DNA of 59,072 nucleotides from Ereboglobus sp. (GTDB lineage Bacteria; Verrucomicrobiota; Verrucomicrobiia; Opitutales; Opitutaceae), in contig JARKRC010000048.1 of assembly GCA_029974595.1 (NCBI GenBank), forward strand, positions 1 to 59,072, in the 5' to 3' direction. Numbering within the stretch: position 1 is the first letter of the stretch; the number at the start of each line of letters is the position of its first letter. Below the pieces are notes generated by a model that saw nothing but the letters and a program-made list of their open reading frames with translations, ran no database searches and was not told the DNA's origin. Positions 44,360 through 52,100 of the stretch are shown here, in pieces. The translations under genes and the position numbers were made by a program.

Positions 44360-45751
44360 TTATTGTTTGATTTCCCAGACGCCGCCGGAGCCGAAGAGGC
44401 CGTCGAGACAGGGAGCGAAGAGACCGGTGCGCGTAGCCACGTCGAGGACGGTGAAGCGGCGGCGGATATGATAGGCTTTGTGAAAACTGTCGCGAAGACG
44501 CGCGCGCGAAATGCCGATTTGCTCCGGCTCCACGGGCGCGCCGACGGCGGAGAGACGGCGCTTGATTTCGTCGCCGGGTATCAGTTGCGCGGACAACCGC
44601 CGCACGATCTCCGGCCATTTTTCCTTCAACAGGTCCAGCTGCTTGCGAAGCTGGTCGGCATCCACGTATTTCGCGCCGGTTTCGCGCACGGCGGTGTCGG
44701 TGAAATCGCTCGACGCAAACTCCGTCCGCACCTGTTGCAGCACGGTCTCCTTCGAAGGCCACGCGGCGCACAGGGCGTCCACGTCCAGCTTCGCCATGTC
44801 GATGCGCATCATCTGCTCATAGAACAAGGTGACGGTGCGCGTCGCGACGCCGACCTTGAAGCCGTGCGAGGGAGCCGCGCCGTTGTGCGTGTGGTGCTCC
44901 ATGTCCCAAAGATGGCTGAACTGGTGCTCCGCGCCCGACGCCGGGCGGCTGCTCTTCGACCATTGCATCGCAAAACCGCCGAGCATCAGCCCTTCGGTCA
45001 GGCCGCTGATCGCGGCAACATCCCCGGCCCGCGCGCCCGCCGGATCGGCGAGCGCATCGCGCAGGCCTCCCTGGACGATATTCCACGCGCCTTGGTCGAT
45101 CGCCTCTTCGCCGAGCGCGTCGGCAAGGATCCAGTCGGCCCCGGCGGTTATTTTCGCAAGCAGATCGGCATAGCCCGACGCCGTCATGTCGGACGGCGCC
45201 TGTTTGATGATGTCGATATCCGCCACGACGGCCTGCGGAGCGGGGCAATTGAAAGTCTGTTTCGCGCCTTCGTGCGTGATCGACGCGCCAAAGGCCGTGT
45301 AGCCGTCCATCGACGACGCCGTGGCGACGCAGAGATACTGGCGGCCCACGCGATGCGAGGCGAGCTTGGTGAGGTCGTTTATCGTGCCCGAGCCGACGGC
45401 GACGGCAATCGCGTCGTGCTGGCGCAGCGACGCCTCAAGCCGGTCCACGAACGAGGACTGCGCATACAGGTCGGGATCGGAAAACACAAACGGCTCGCGC
45501 TGCGCAACGCCGTCGGCGGCAAGCCCTGCGCGCACGGCGTCGCCGGCCACGCGCATCGTGTTGAGGTCGCCCACCACGACGGCGGTGCGTCCGGGAAATT
45601 GCGCCCGAAAAACTTCGCACACCCGCGAGATTGCGCCGCCGGCGACAACGAGCGTCTTGGTTTCACGGGCCATCGCGAGCGCTTCGTCGAGCGAGAGCCT
45701 GGCGGCGGAGGATTGGGCTTGGGCGTTTTCGGGTTTTGACTGGTTGTCCAT
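44360..45751 (-). CDS. egsA: sn-glycerol-1-phosphate dehydrogenase (EgsA/AraM family)
   Basis: The 463-residue protein is an iron-type alcohol-dehydrogenase-fold enzyme of the G1P dehydrogenase branch: TLVVAGGAISRV, the nucleotide-binding VGSGTINDLTK segment, VATASSMDGYTAFGASIT, and metal-ligand Asp/His segments including ADLLAKITAGADW and SHLWDMEHHTHNG. These enzymes interconvert dihydroxyacetone phosphate and sn-glycerol 1-phosphate with NAD(H). In Bacillus the enzyme feeds G1P into a prenyl-glyceryl phosphate; in archaea into membrane lipids. Here it sits between a glycerophosphodiesterase (76 bp) and a GlpT-like transporter (24 bp), next to GlpD, so catabolic oxidation of G1P to DHAP is as likely as synthesis. 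Confidence 0.9.
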   Translation of the reverse strand: MDNQSKPENAQAQSSAARLSLDEALAMARETKTLVVAGGAISRVCEVFRAQFPGRTAVVVGDLNTMRVAGDAVRAGLAADGVAQREPFVFSDPDLYAQSSFVDRLEASLRQHDAIAVAVGSGTINDLTKLASHRVGRQYLCVATASSMDGYTAFGASITHEGAKQTFNCPAPQAVVADIDIIKQAPSDMTASGYADLLAKITAGADWILADALGEEAIDQGAWNIVQGGLRDALADPAGARAGDVAAISGLTEGLMLGGFAMQWSKSSRPASGAEHQFSHLWDMEHHTHNGAAPSHGFKVGVATRTVTLFYEQMMRIDMAKLDVDALCAAWPSKETVLQQVRTEFASSDFTDTAVRETGAKYVDADQLRKQLDLLKEKWPEIVRRLSAQLIPGDEIKRRLSAVGAPVEPEQIGISRARLRDSFHKAYHIRRRFTVLDVATRTGLFAPCLDGLFGSGGVWEIKQ

Positions 45752-45827
45752 TGTATGGGTTGAGAAAAATACGGGTTTTTTTGTGAACGGATTTGTTTTC
45801 AGGAATGGCGGAGGCTGCCGGGATGGA

Positions 45828-46784
45828 TCACCTGGCGGCCTTCTTTTTTCCGGCGTAGTAGGCTTTGATCTCGCGCATCGTCACATCGGGATAATCCGTG
45901 GCGAACGATTGGACCCCGAGATCGAGCAGCGTCGCATACACTGTCGGATCGTCGGTGTAGGGCAGCGTCTGGAAATTGATGCCGTGGCGGCGCATCCGCT
46001 CTCCGAGCTTGATGATGAACTCGCGCGAGTGAGTGAACGGCTCCGCGAGCGCGTCCCCGGACTTTTTGTCCTTGTTGGGGAAAATATGGAGCTGCATCTG
46101 CGTGAGACCCTCGAAGTTTGTCTTTTCGAGCTCGTCCATCAGCTTGGTGATCCTGGCCTCGTCGCCGCGCATCCACAGGAGGGTCTCCGATTCCGGCACG
46201 AGTTTTTTCCATTCGGCGTGCAGTTCCGGTTTCGACGAGGTGAAGATGACCTGCTTCGCGACGCCGTATTCCTTCACCAGCGCGGCGAGCTGCTTGAGAT
46301 CGACGGTCTTGATATCGAGATAAAAACCGCGTTCGGGACGGTTGCGAATCATCTCGAACAATTCCGACATCTTCGGCGTGCGGCGGCCCACGAAGGCGTC
46401 GCCTTTCCAGGAGCCGACATCGAGTTTCGAGAGGAAATCGTAGGTGACGTCCTCGACGCCCTGCTTCGCGAGCTCGGGGCTGGCGTCTTTCACGACGCGC
46501 TTGAAATTCTTGTCGTGAAACGACACGATCACGCCGTCCTTGGTGGTGCGCACGTCGGCCTCGGGAATCGTCCCGTGTTTCCAGCCGATCTCGAATGACT
46601 CGATGGTGTTTTCCTCGGCGAGAAATCCCGCGCCGCGGTGGGATTGGACGATGAATTGGTCGAGCGGCACATGGTCGGTGACGTTCCACTTGCTCACGGG
46701 AGCGGATGATTGGTTGCAAGCCGCCGTCGCAGCGAGCATGAGCATCGCGCCCAAGGTCGCGGCCAGTCTTCCCGTATTTTTCAT
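45828..46784 (-). CDS. Exported glycerophosphodiester phosphodiesterase, probable lipoprotein
   Basis: The 318-residue product has a lipoprotein-like signal (MKNTGRLAATLGAMLMLAAT, then AACNQSS with a lipobox Cys at about 23). The mature part is a GDPD TIM barrel: QSHRGAGFLAEENTIESFE, EADVRTTKDGVIVSFHDKNFKR and FYLDIKTVDLKQL, which contain the general acid/base His pair and the metal-binding Glu/Asp. GDPD enzymes release glycerol phosphate from glycerophosphodiesters; a surface or periplasmic member can work on lipid headgroups or wall polymers. Its ATG overlaps the regulator stop codon (ATGA). It would generate the substrate for the transporter and dehydrogenases downstream. Confidence 0.9.
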   Translation of the reverse strand: MKNTGRLAATLGAMLMLAATAACNQSSAPVSKWNVTDHVPLDQFIVQSHRGAGFLAEENTIESFEIGWKHGTIPEADVRTTKDGVIVSFHDKNFKRVVKDASPELAKQGVEDVTYDFLSKLDVGSWKGDAFVGRRTPKMSELFEMIRNRPERGFYLDIKTVDLKQLAALVKEYGVAKQVIFTSSKPELHAEWKKLVPESETLLWMRGDEARITKLMDELEKTNFEGLTQMQLHIFPNKDKKSGDALAEPFTHSREFIIKLGERMRRHGINFQTLPYTDDPTVYATLLDLGVQSFATDYPDVTMREIKAYYAGKKKAAR

Positions 46785-47770
46785 TTTTTCGCCTTTCTTG
46801 CTTTTGTTTTTTTGCCCGCCGGACGCACCTCGGCCAGCAGCGCGCGCGCCCCTGGCTCATCGATCACAAGCCCCTTCAAAAATCCTCCGCGCACCGCCCC
46901 GAGGATGGAAGCCGTGCGATCCGAGCCGGAAACGATTCCGATCACATTTGAAATCTTGCGCAGCTGCGCGAACTGCACGCTCATCACCAGATCGCGCCAT
47001 GAGGTGTCGCACTCGTCTCCATCAGCGTCGTAAAAGCGCCCGCATATTTCGCCGACGGCGCCCGCCTCGCGCAATTCCTCGATGGCCTGCGCGTCGAACA
47101 CACCCCGCTCGATGAAAACCGAATTCTCCAGCGTGCCGACGCCCACGAGCGCCACGTTCGCGCTGTTAAGCTGGTTGTGCACGGCGAGCACCTGGTCGAG
47201 TTTCATCAGCGCGTCGCGCATCTTTTTCTCCGACACATACGCCGGCGTGTTCATCGCGACGAAAGCCCCGCCAAGACGCTGCGCGATCACGCGCCCGATT
47301 TCCTGGGAGTCGAACTCGTTCACGGCCGAATCCACGCTGCCCATCGACTGCACGACGGTGAGCATCTTGTTGCCCGGCTGCGGCAGGCTGTGCGCGAGCG
47401 CGTGAATCGTGCGCCCGCCGGCAACCGCGATCACCGAGCCCGGACGGATCAATTCCGCCACAAACGGCGCTGCAAAAAGGGCAACTGATTTGCGCAAGTC
47501 CGCCTTGCCAAGACCGCCCGCCATTTTGATGACAATCGCGGTTTCAAGGCCAAGCTGGACGCGCAGGCGCGCCTCGAGATCCTTGTCCCGCGGGTCGTAA
47601 TCCGCAACCGTGATGCGCACGATCCCCTGCTCCCTGGCCATTGCGAGCAAACGGGATACCTTTGCCTGAGAAACCTTTACGAATTTAGCGACTTCGCTCT
47701 GCCCCAGCCCGTCCACGTAATAAAGGCGGGCGGCCAAGTGTAATTGCTCGTCTGAATAACTATTCAGCAT
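46781..47770 (-). CDS. SorC/DeoR-type transcriptional regulator with sugar-binding domain
   Basis: The 329-residue protein has an N-terminal helix-turn-helix (about 5-55: ARLYYVDGLGQSEVAKFVKVSQAKVSRLLAMAREQGIV) and a C-terminal SorC-type ligand domain (about 60-310, with PGSVIAVAGGRTIHAL and VALVGVGTL). SorC regulators bind phosphorylated sugars or polyols and control their own operons. It is the first gene of the ten-gene run and overlaps the glycerophosphodiesterase gene by 4 bp, so the inducer is plausibly a glycerol phosphate, DHAP or a sugar phosphate. A perfect palindrome covers its first codons and a TTGACA promoter lies just ahead, which suggests autoregulation. Confidence 0.9.
   Translation of the reverse strand: MLNSYSDEQLHLAARLYYVDGLGQSEVAKFVKVSQAKVSRLLAMAREQGIVRITVADYDPRDKDLEARLRVQLGLETAIVIKMAGGLGKADLRKSVALFAAPFVAELIRPGSVIAVAGGRTIHALAHSLPQPGNKMLTVVQSMGSVDSAVNEFDSQEIGRVIAQRLGGAFVAMNTPAYVSEKKMRDALMKLDQVLAVHNQLNSANVALVGVGTLENSVFIERGVFDAQAIEELREAGAVGEICGRFYDADGDECDTSWRDLVMSVQFAQLRKISNVIGIVSGSDRTASILGAVRGGFLKGLVIDEPGARALLAEVRPAGKKTKARKAKK
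47752..47767 (-). promoter_or_regulatory. Palindrome CTGAATA-N2-TATTCAG, candidate autoregulatory operator
   Basis: The 16-bp palindrome has perfect 7-bp arms and covers codons 2-7 of the SorC-type regulator gene, just downstream of the proposed promoter. Binding there would block transcription of the whole operon. An 11-of-12 match to its AATAACTATTCA half is found at about 24314-24325 before the GH78 and autotransporter genes. Operator function is inference. Confidence 0.45.
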
Positions 47771-47781
47771 TTGTATTAAAA

Positions 47782-47810
47782 ATTAATGATTTCGGGTCAT
47801 GCCTTGTCAA
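47782..47810 (-). promoter_or_regulatory. Sigma-70-like promoter of the regulator operon
   Basis: Read on the minus strand, TTGACA (47810-47805) is a perfect -35 box and ATTAAT (47787-47782) is a fair -10 box with 17-bp spacing. The expected transcription start, near 47775, is only about five bases before the ATG at 47770, and no ribosome binding site is seen, so the transcript may be nearly leaderless. Confidence 0.5.
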
Positions 47811-47908
47811 GAGGCATCTGCCCCGGGCCGGGCTGGCGGATCGCAAAAAAGGCCGCCGGGCACGCTTATTCTTGCCAAGGCAAACGCTTGCCCTCTTCAC
47901 GTTCGCCG

Positions 47909-49066
47909 ATGCCATCCGCCTTCTTCGTTTTTTTTCTGACCGGTTATGTGCTTCTCTGCGCCTACGTGTTCGTGCGTGTGACGCAATCGCTGCCCAAAAT
48001 CCGCTGGCTCCGCATCGTGTGCCTCGCGTGCCTCGCAATCCTGGCCGCCGGCTTTTTCGGCGGCTGGGCGTTCCGCGAAACCACGCTCGCCGGATTTCCC
48101 GTCGGCCACTGGCTGCGCACCTTGGGCGTCACCTGGATGATCACCCTGCCCTACTGGGTCGTGGCGTGCGTCTTTTGGGATGCCCTGCGGCTCGCAAACA
48201 AGCTCTGGCACATTTTCCCCGCGCGTGTCCGCACGGACTACGCGCGTGCAAAACTCCTCGCGCTCGCGGCCACGCTCGCAACCGTGGCCGTTGTATTCAT
48301 GATCGGATACAATCGGTTCACCCGCCCCGTCGTCACGCCCCTCCACATAAAGATAAACAAACCCCTCGGAGGCGAATTCGCCGGTTCCGGCAAGGTGCTC
48401 CGCATCGCCGTCGCAAGCGATCTCCACATTGGCGACATCATCGGGAGGGAACGCGTCCGCGATTACGTCTCCCGCATCAACGCCCTCCGCCCAAACATCA
48501 TCCTCCTGCCCGGCGACGTCATCGACCGCAGCGTGGAACCGCTCGAAAAGCAAGGCATCGGCGCCGAACTCGAAAAACTCCACGCCCCCCTCGGCGTCTT
48601 TGCCGTCCTCGGCAACCACGAAAAATACGCCGATGCCCGCCGCAGCCTCGATTTTTTGGAAAGACACAGCATCCGCGTCCTCTACGACGAAGTCGTCCCC
48701 CTGGCCAAGGGCGCCTTTTATCTCGCCGGACGCGCCGACTACAGCATCACGCCGCGTAAATCCCTCGACGAAATCCTCGCGGGCATCGACCCCTCGCGCC
48801 CGGTCATCCTCATGGATCACCAGCCGCGCAATCTCGAGCGCTCCCAAGCCGCCGGAATCGACCTGCAATTCTCCGGCCACACCCACGCCGGACAAATCTG
48901 GCCCGTCACCTGGATCGTGCGCTTCCTCTACGAAGTTCCCCACGGTTACGCCCGCAAAGGCGACTTCCAGCTCTACGTGACCTCCGGCCTCGGCCTCTGG
49001 GGATTTCCTGCCCGCATCGGCTCGCGCTCCGAGATCGTGGACGTGACAGTCGAGTTTTTGCGGTGA
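47909..49066 (+). CDS. Membrane-anchored metallophosphoesterase (YkuE/YaeI-like)
   Basis: From ATG 47909 the protein has 385 residues; a longer frame to 47786 runs through the regulator promoter and is not convincing. Four hydrophobic segments occupy about 1-135 (FFVFFLTGYVLLCAYVFV, IVCLACLAILAAGFFGG, WMITLPYWVVACVFW, LALAATLATVAVVFMIGY). The catalytic domain follows: VASDLHIGD, LLPGDVIDRS, VLGNHEKY, MDHQPR and SGHTHAGQIW, a full set of calcineurin-type metal ligands. YkuE-type relatives act on phosphoesters of membrane or lipid substrates such as UDP-diacylglucosamine. It is divergent from the SorC-type regulator and convergent with dut. Substrate unknown. Confidence 0.87.
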   Translation: MPSAFFVFFLTGYVLLCAYVFVRVTQSLPKIRWLRIVCLACLAILAAGFFGGWAFRETTLAGFPVGHWLRTLGVTWMITLPYWVVACVFWDALRLANKLWHIFPARVRTDYARAKLLALAATLATVAVVFMIGYNRFTRPVVTPLHIKINKPLGGEFAGSGKVLRIAVASDLHIGDIIGRERVRDYVSRINALRPNIILLPGDVIDRSVEPLEKQGIGAELEKLHAPLGVFAVLGNHEKYADARRSLDFLERHSIRVLYDEVVPLAKGAFYLAGRADYSITPRKSLDEILAGIDPSRPVILMDHQPRNLERSQAAGIDLQFSGHTHAGQIWPVTWIVRFLYEVPHGYARKGDFQLYVTSGLGLWGFPARIGSRSEIVDVTVEFLR

Positions 49067-49150
49067 ACTCCGGCGGCGTATTCAGGGCATTTTCGTCCCA
49101 AGTCGCTGCAGGATTCAAAAATCACGCGAAAGCGCGAGGAAACTGAAGAA

Positions 49151-49573
49151 TCATTTCCCCGTGCTCCCAAACCCGCCCGCGCCGCGCTTTGTTTCGTCCA
49201 ATTCGCTCACCTCGACCGGCGTCGGATACGAGATTTTCTCGATTATAAACTGCGCAATCCGGTCGCCCTTCCTGAACGCGACTTTCGCTTGCGACGTGTT
49301 TAACAACACAATCCCCAGCTCCCCGCGATACGCCTCGTCCACGACGCCCGCGAGGCAATGCACGCCCAGCTTCCACGCATTGCCCGAGCGATCCGCGACG
49401 CGCCCGTAATGCCCCTCCGGCACCGCCACCGCGAGCCCCGTCTTCGCCAGAAAACGCTGTCCCGGCTCGATTGAAAAATCCTCGGCTGAATATAAATCCA
49501 GACCCGCATCGGTCGGATTGGCGCGGGTCGGAAGCGTGGCATTCGGGGACAGTTTTTTGAATTGGATGATCAT
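49151..49573 (-). CDS. dut: Deoxyuridine 5'-triphosphate nucleotidohydrolase (dUTPase)
   Basis: The 140-residue protein from ATG 49573 is a trimeric-type dUTPase. Motif 1 is TDAGLDLYSAED, motif 2 DRSGNAWKLGV, motif 3 GVVDEAYRGELGIVL, motif 4 FRKGDRIAQFII and motif 5 RGAGGFGSTG, the flexible P-loop-like tail (the usual Ser after RG is Ala here). It hydrolyses dUTP to dUMP and pyrophosphate, keeping uracil out of DNA and supplying dTMP synthesis. Longer in-frame starts add residues without homology. It is divergent from mraZ and convergent with the metallophosphoesterase gene; no terminator is obvious in 49067-49150. Confidence 0.93.
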   Translation of the reverse strand: MIIQFKKLSPNATLPTRANPTDAGLDLYSAEDFSIEPGQRFLAKTGLAVAVPEGHYGRVADRSGNAWKLGVHCLAGVVDEAYRGELGIVLLNTSQAKVAFRKGDRIAQFIIEKISYPTPVEVSELDETKRGAGGFGSTGK

Positions 49574-49758
49574 GGGAAAAAAGGATGTGTTGCGTGTTCT
49601 CGCGCACGACGTTTGCGCCATCACGCGCAAAAGCAAACCCAACATCGCGCCGCTCCAACTCCATTTTTGCGCCTCTTCCGGGCGAAATTCGCGCTTTTCC
49701 GAGCCTTTGTCGCGACAGCTGCAATTCCCAAGCTCCCTCCGGCCCGCCCCCCTCCAAG

Positions 49759-49783
49759 TTGTTCACAAGCCCTTGTGAATAAA
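49759..49783. promoter_or_regulatory. Inverted DnaA-box-like pair upstream of mraZ
   Basis: The spacer 49574-49875 between divergent dut and mraZ contains TTGTTCACA at 49759-49767 and, inverted, TGTGAATAA at 49775-49783, whose complement TTATTCACA fits the DnaA box TTATNCACA exactly. The central 18 bp form a palindrome with 8-bp arms (TTCACAAG). An A-run follows on the plus strand, so it is not an intrinsic terminator for either gene. DnaA binding is a guess from the motif. Confidence 0.4.
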
Positions 49784-49821
49784 AAAACTAGTGCAAATCT
49801 CTTTTAGGAATTGACCCCTGG

Positions 49822-49856
49822 TGGGAGAAAGTGGGAGAAAGTGCATCGAAATGGGA
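49822..49856 (+). promoter_or_regulatory. MraZ operator: TGGGA boxes at 10-bp spacing
   Basis: TGGGA occurs at 49822, 49832 and 49852, with a degenerate TGCAT at 49842, giving boxes exactly 10 bp apart over four turns. MraZ is known to bind direct TGGGN repeats separated by 5 nt in front of mraZ and to repress the dcw cluster. The last box ends 19 bp before the mraZ ATG, so the cluster is probably autoregulated in the standard way. Confidence 0.85.
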
Positions 49857-49875
49857 GCCAAACCGGCTTCACGAC

Positions 49876-50334
49876 ATGACCACACAAGGAAAAGCAATCT
49901 ATTCCGGCTCACCGCGCCACACCCTCGACGACAAGAATCGGGTCACGATTCCGTCGACATGGCGCAGCGTGCACCCCGAAGGAGCGCAGTTCCTCGCGAT
50001 CCCGCAAAACGGCGGCATCATGATCCTCTCGCCGGCCAAGGTCGCCCACATCATGGAGCAGGTTGAAAAAGTCCCCTCCACCGACGACGAAACCCAAGCC
50101 GCCCTCCAGCGCTTTTTCGCCCGCGCCAACACCTTCAGCTTCGACAAGCAGGGCCGCATGCCGCTCATCGAGGCGCATCGCAATTACGCCGCCATCAACA
50201 AGGACGTCGTCCTCGTCGGAGCCGGGGCCAATTTCGTCATCTATAACCCCGAAACATGGGCCAAGGTCCTGGCCGCCCAGGAAAACGAACAGGCGAAGAA
50301 GGACGCCCGGATCCTCACCTCCTTCGGTATCTAA
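49876..50334 (+). CDS. mraZ: Transcriptional regulator MraZ
   Basis: The 152-residue protein from ATG 49876 starts MTTQGKAIYSGSPRHTLDDK and has two SpoVT/AbrB-like halves: RHTLDDKNRVTIPSTWR (about 13-30) and FSFDKQGRMPLIEAHR (about 80-95), the repeated MraZ core. A GTG/ATG further up at 49831 would overlap the operator boxes and is unlikely. MraZ is a ring-forming DNA-binding protein that represses its own dcw operon through TGGGN boxes, which are present directly upstream. It heads the cluster and is followed by a short unknown frame and rsmH. Confidence 0.93.
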   Translation: MTTQGKAIYSGSPRHTLDDKNRVTIPSTWRSVHPEGAQFLAIPQNGGIMILSPAKVAHIMEQVEKVPSTDDETQAALQRFFARANTFSFDKQGRMPLIEAHRNYAAINKDVVLVGAGANFVIYNPETWAKVLAAQENEQAKKDARILTSFGI

Positions 50335-50346
50335 ACGCGCACGAAC

Positions 50347-50601
50347 ATGGTCACGCCCAACGATGCCACACCCCCCGCGCAAACCACCTTGCCGCACGCC
50401 ACGCACCGCCTCGATGGCAGCGTGAGCGCGCGCCTCTGGCACTTCCGCCTGATGCGCGCCTCCCTCCGCTCCGGCATCAACCCCGCCGCGTTTGCCTTCC
50501 GCTGGGCGAGCTTCCGCCCCCTCCCCGCTCGCACGACAGGCACGCGCTCCCTCCCGTCCAGCGACACCCGGCATGACGCCGGGGCGCGCAACTCCGCATG
50601 A
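50347..50601 (+). CDS. Small basic protein between mraZ and rsmH, unknown function
   Basis: The 84-residue frame ([20 protein letters not shown] ...) begins 12 bp after the mraZ stop codon and ends 19 bp before the rsmH start, so it fills the gap exactly as a gene would. The product is rich in Arg, Ala, Ser and Pro, has no membrane segment and resembles no family I know. A segment [20 protein letters not shown] may be helical. An alternative reading is that this is an untranslated spacer, or that rsmH starts further up at 50492 in another frame. Confidence 0.42.
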   Translation: MVTPNDATPPAQTTLPHATHRLDGSVSARLWHFRLMRASLRSGINPAAFAFRWASFRPLPARTTGTRSLPSSDTRHDAGARNSA

Positions 50602-50620
50602 ACCGCAAGGAAGCATCGCC

Positions 50621-51547
50621 ATGTCGCCCGGACACCAACCCGTTCTCCTCAATGAAGTGATTGCGCTTCTCGCCCCGCGCGCCGGAGGCCGTTATCTCGA
50701 CGGCACCTTTGGCGGCGGCGGCCACGCCCGCGCCATCCTCGAAGCCGCGCCCGGCTCCCTCGTCTTCGCATTCGATCGCGACCCCGCCGCGGCTCCCCGC
50801 GCCGAAAACCTCGCCCGCGAATTTCCCGACCGTATCCAATTGACGAATACCGATTTTGCCCGCCTCGCCGATCTCCCCGACGGCATCGCAAACCTCGACG
50901 GCGCGCTCTTCGACCTCGGCCTCTCCTCCTTCCAGCTCGACGAAACCGGACGCGGCTTCTCCTTCCGCGCCGACGCCCCCGCGGACATGCGCATGGACAC
51001 CCGCGCCGGCGCGCCCGCCTCCGCCTGGCTCGAAACCGCGCCCGTGGCCGACATCGCCCGCGCCATCCGCGACTACGGCGAAGAGCACAACTGGCGCCGC
51101 GTCACGCGCGCCATCCTCTCCGCGCGCGGTTCCGGCGCCCTCGCCCGCACCGCCTCGCTCGCCGCCGTCATCTCCGACGCCATCCCCGCACGCGAACGCC
51201 ACACCTCCAAAATCCATCCCGCCACCCGCGCCTTCCAAGGCATCCGCATCGCCATCAACGACGAACTCTCCTCCATCGAACGCGCCCTTCCCGCCGCCTT
51301 TGAGCGCCTCGCTCCCGGCGGAGTCCTCTGCGTCATCAGTTTTCATTCCCTCGAAGACCGCATCGTCAAAACCCTCTTCCGCCGGCTCTGCGGCCAGCCC
51401 GAAAACGCCGCCGATTCCCGTCCGCAGCAATTCCGCCAGAAGACCGCCGAACCGCTCACGCGCAAACCGGCTGTTCCCTCCGAAACCGAACTCGAAGCCA
51501 ACCCGCGCAGCCGCTCCGCCAAGCTCCGCGCCATCCGCAAACTCTGA
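50621..51547 (+). CDS. rsmH: 16S rRNA (cytosine(1402)-N(4))-methyltransferase RsmH
   Basis: The 308-residue protein ([17 protein letters not shown]) has the RsmH/MraW family features: [10 protein letters not shown], the SAM motif [34 protein letters not shown], the inserted helical domain, [20 protein letters not shown] and the late [13 protein letters not shown]. It methylates N4 of C1402 in 16S rRNA. The start at 50621 has AAGGA about 9 nt ahead, and the N-terminus aligns with the family; a longer frame from 50492 adds only unrelated sequence. Position after mraZ is the usual dcw order. Confidence 0.95.
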   Translation: MSPGHQPVLLNEVIALLAPRAGGRYLDGTFGGGGHARAILEAAPGSLVFAFDRDPAAAPRAENLAREFPDRIQLTNTDFARLADLPDGIANLDGALFDLGLSSFQLDETGRGFSFRADAPADMRMDTRAGAPASAWLETAPVADIARAIRDYGEEHNWRRVTRAILSARGSGALARTASLAAVISDAIPARERHTSKIHPATRAFQGIRIAINDELSSIERALPAAFERLAPGGVLCVISFHSLEDRIVKTLFRRLCGQPENAADSRPQQFRQKTAEPLTRKPAVPSETELEANPRSRSAKLRAIRKL

Positions 51548-51571
51548 AATCTCAAAATCCACTCCTTCTCC

Positions 51572-52015
51572 ATGAACTTCTCCAACCGCCGCCAAGCCTT
51601 CATCAGCAATCTCGCCGCCATCATGCTGGCGACCTTCTTCTGCCTCGGCGCATCCACCTTCGCCGTCGTCTGGCAGCAGCAAAGCAATGTCCGCATCGCG
51701 AAAGAAAACAACAACCTCGAAAACCGCATCGCGAGCCTCCAGCGCCACCAGACCGAGCTCAACAACAAGATCGCCTCCGAACAGACGCTCGAAGTGCTGA
51801 ACCGCCGCAACGCCGAGTTCCGCCTCAACCTCGCCGCCGTGAGTGAACAGCAAATCGTACGCGTCACCCGCGACCCGAAGATACTCCTCGACATGAAGCG
51901 CAACATGGAGCGCATCGGCTATCTCCCCGCGACCGGCGCCCCCGCCCTCGCGCGCCCCGCTTCCGACGCCGACACGCGCGCCCCCATCATCCGCTTCGTC
52001 AACATCTCCCGCTAA
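51572..52015 (+). CDS. ftsL: FtsL-like cell division membrane protein
   Basis: The 147-residue protein has a short cytoplasmic N-terminus (MNFSNRRQAFISN), one membrane segment (about 14-33, LAAIMLATFFCLGASTFAVV) and a periplasmic coiled coil (about 36-75, QQQSNVRIAKENNNLENRIA onwards), then a variable tail. Sequence similarity to FtsL is weak as always in this family, but topology, size and location between rsmH and ftsI are those of FtsL, which forms the FtsQLB complex and activates septal peptidoglycan synthesis. It starts 24 bp after rsmH. Confidence 0.75.
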   Translation: MNFSNRRQAFISNLAAIMLATFFCLGASTFAVVWQQQSNVRIAKENNNLENRIASLQRHQTELNNKIASEQTLEVLNRRNAEFRLNLAAVSEQQIVRVTRDPKILLDMKRNMERIGYLPATGAPALARPASDADTRAPIIRFVNISR

Positions 52016-52041
52016 AAAATCATCGCACACGCCATCCCGAC

Positions 52042-52087
52042 GGAGCGGCAGCTCCCCTCCTTCATTCGTAAATCGTAATTCGTAATT
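52042..52087. repeat. GC hairpin plus ATTCGTA heptamer array before ftsI
   Basis: The ftsL-ftsI spacer has the hairpin GGAGC-GGCA-GCTCC (52042-52055), then CCTCCTTC and an array of ATTCGTA, AATCGTA, ATTCGTA, ATT heptamers (52064-52087) ending 13 nt before the ftsI ATG. Its reverse complement agrees with the left array of the mraY-murD spacer at 27 of 28 positions. Only one arm is present here. Confidence 0.75.
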
Positions 52088-52100
52088 TCCCCTCGTCGCC

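Noticed and set aside
49759-49783. Chromosomal replication origin
   Set aside because: Only two DnaA-like boxes, no AT-rich unwinding repeats and no dnaA, dnaN or gidA genes nearby.
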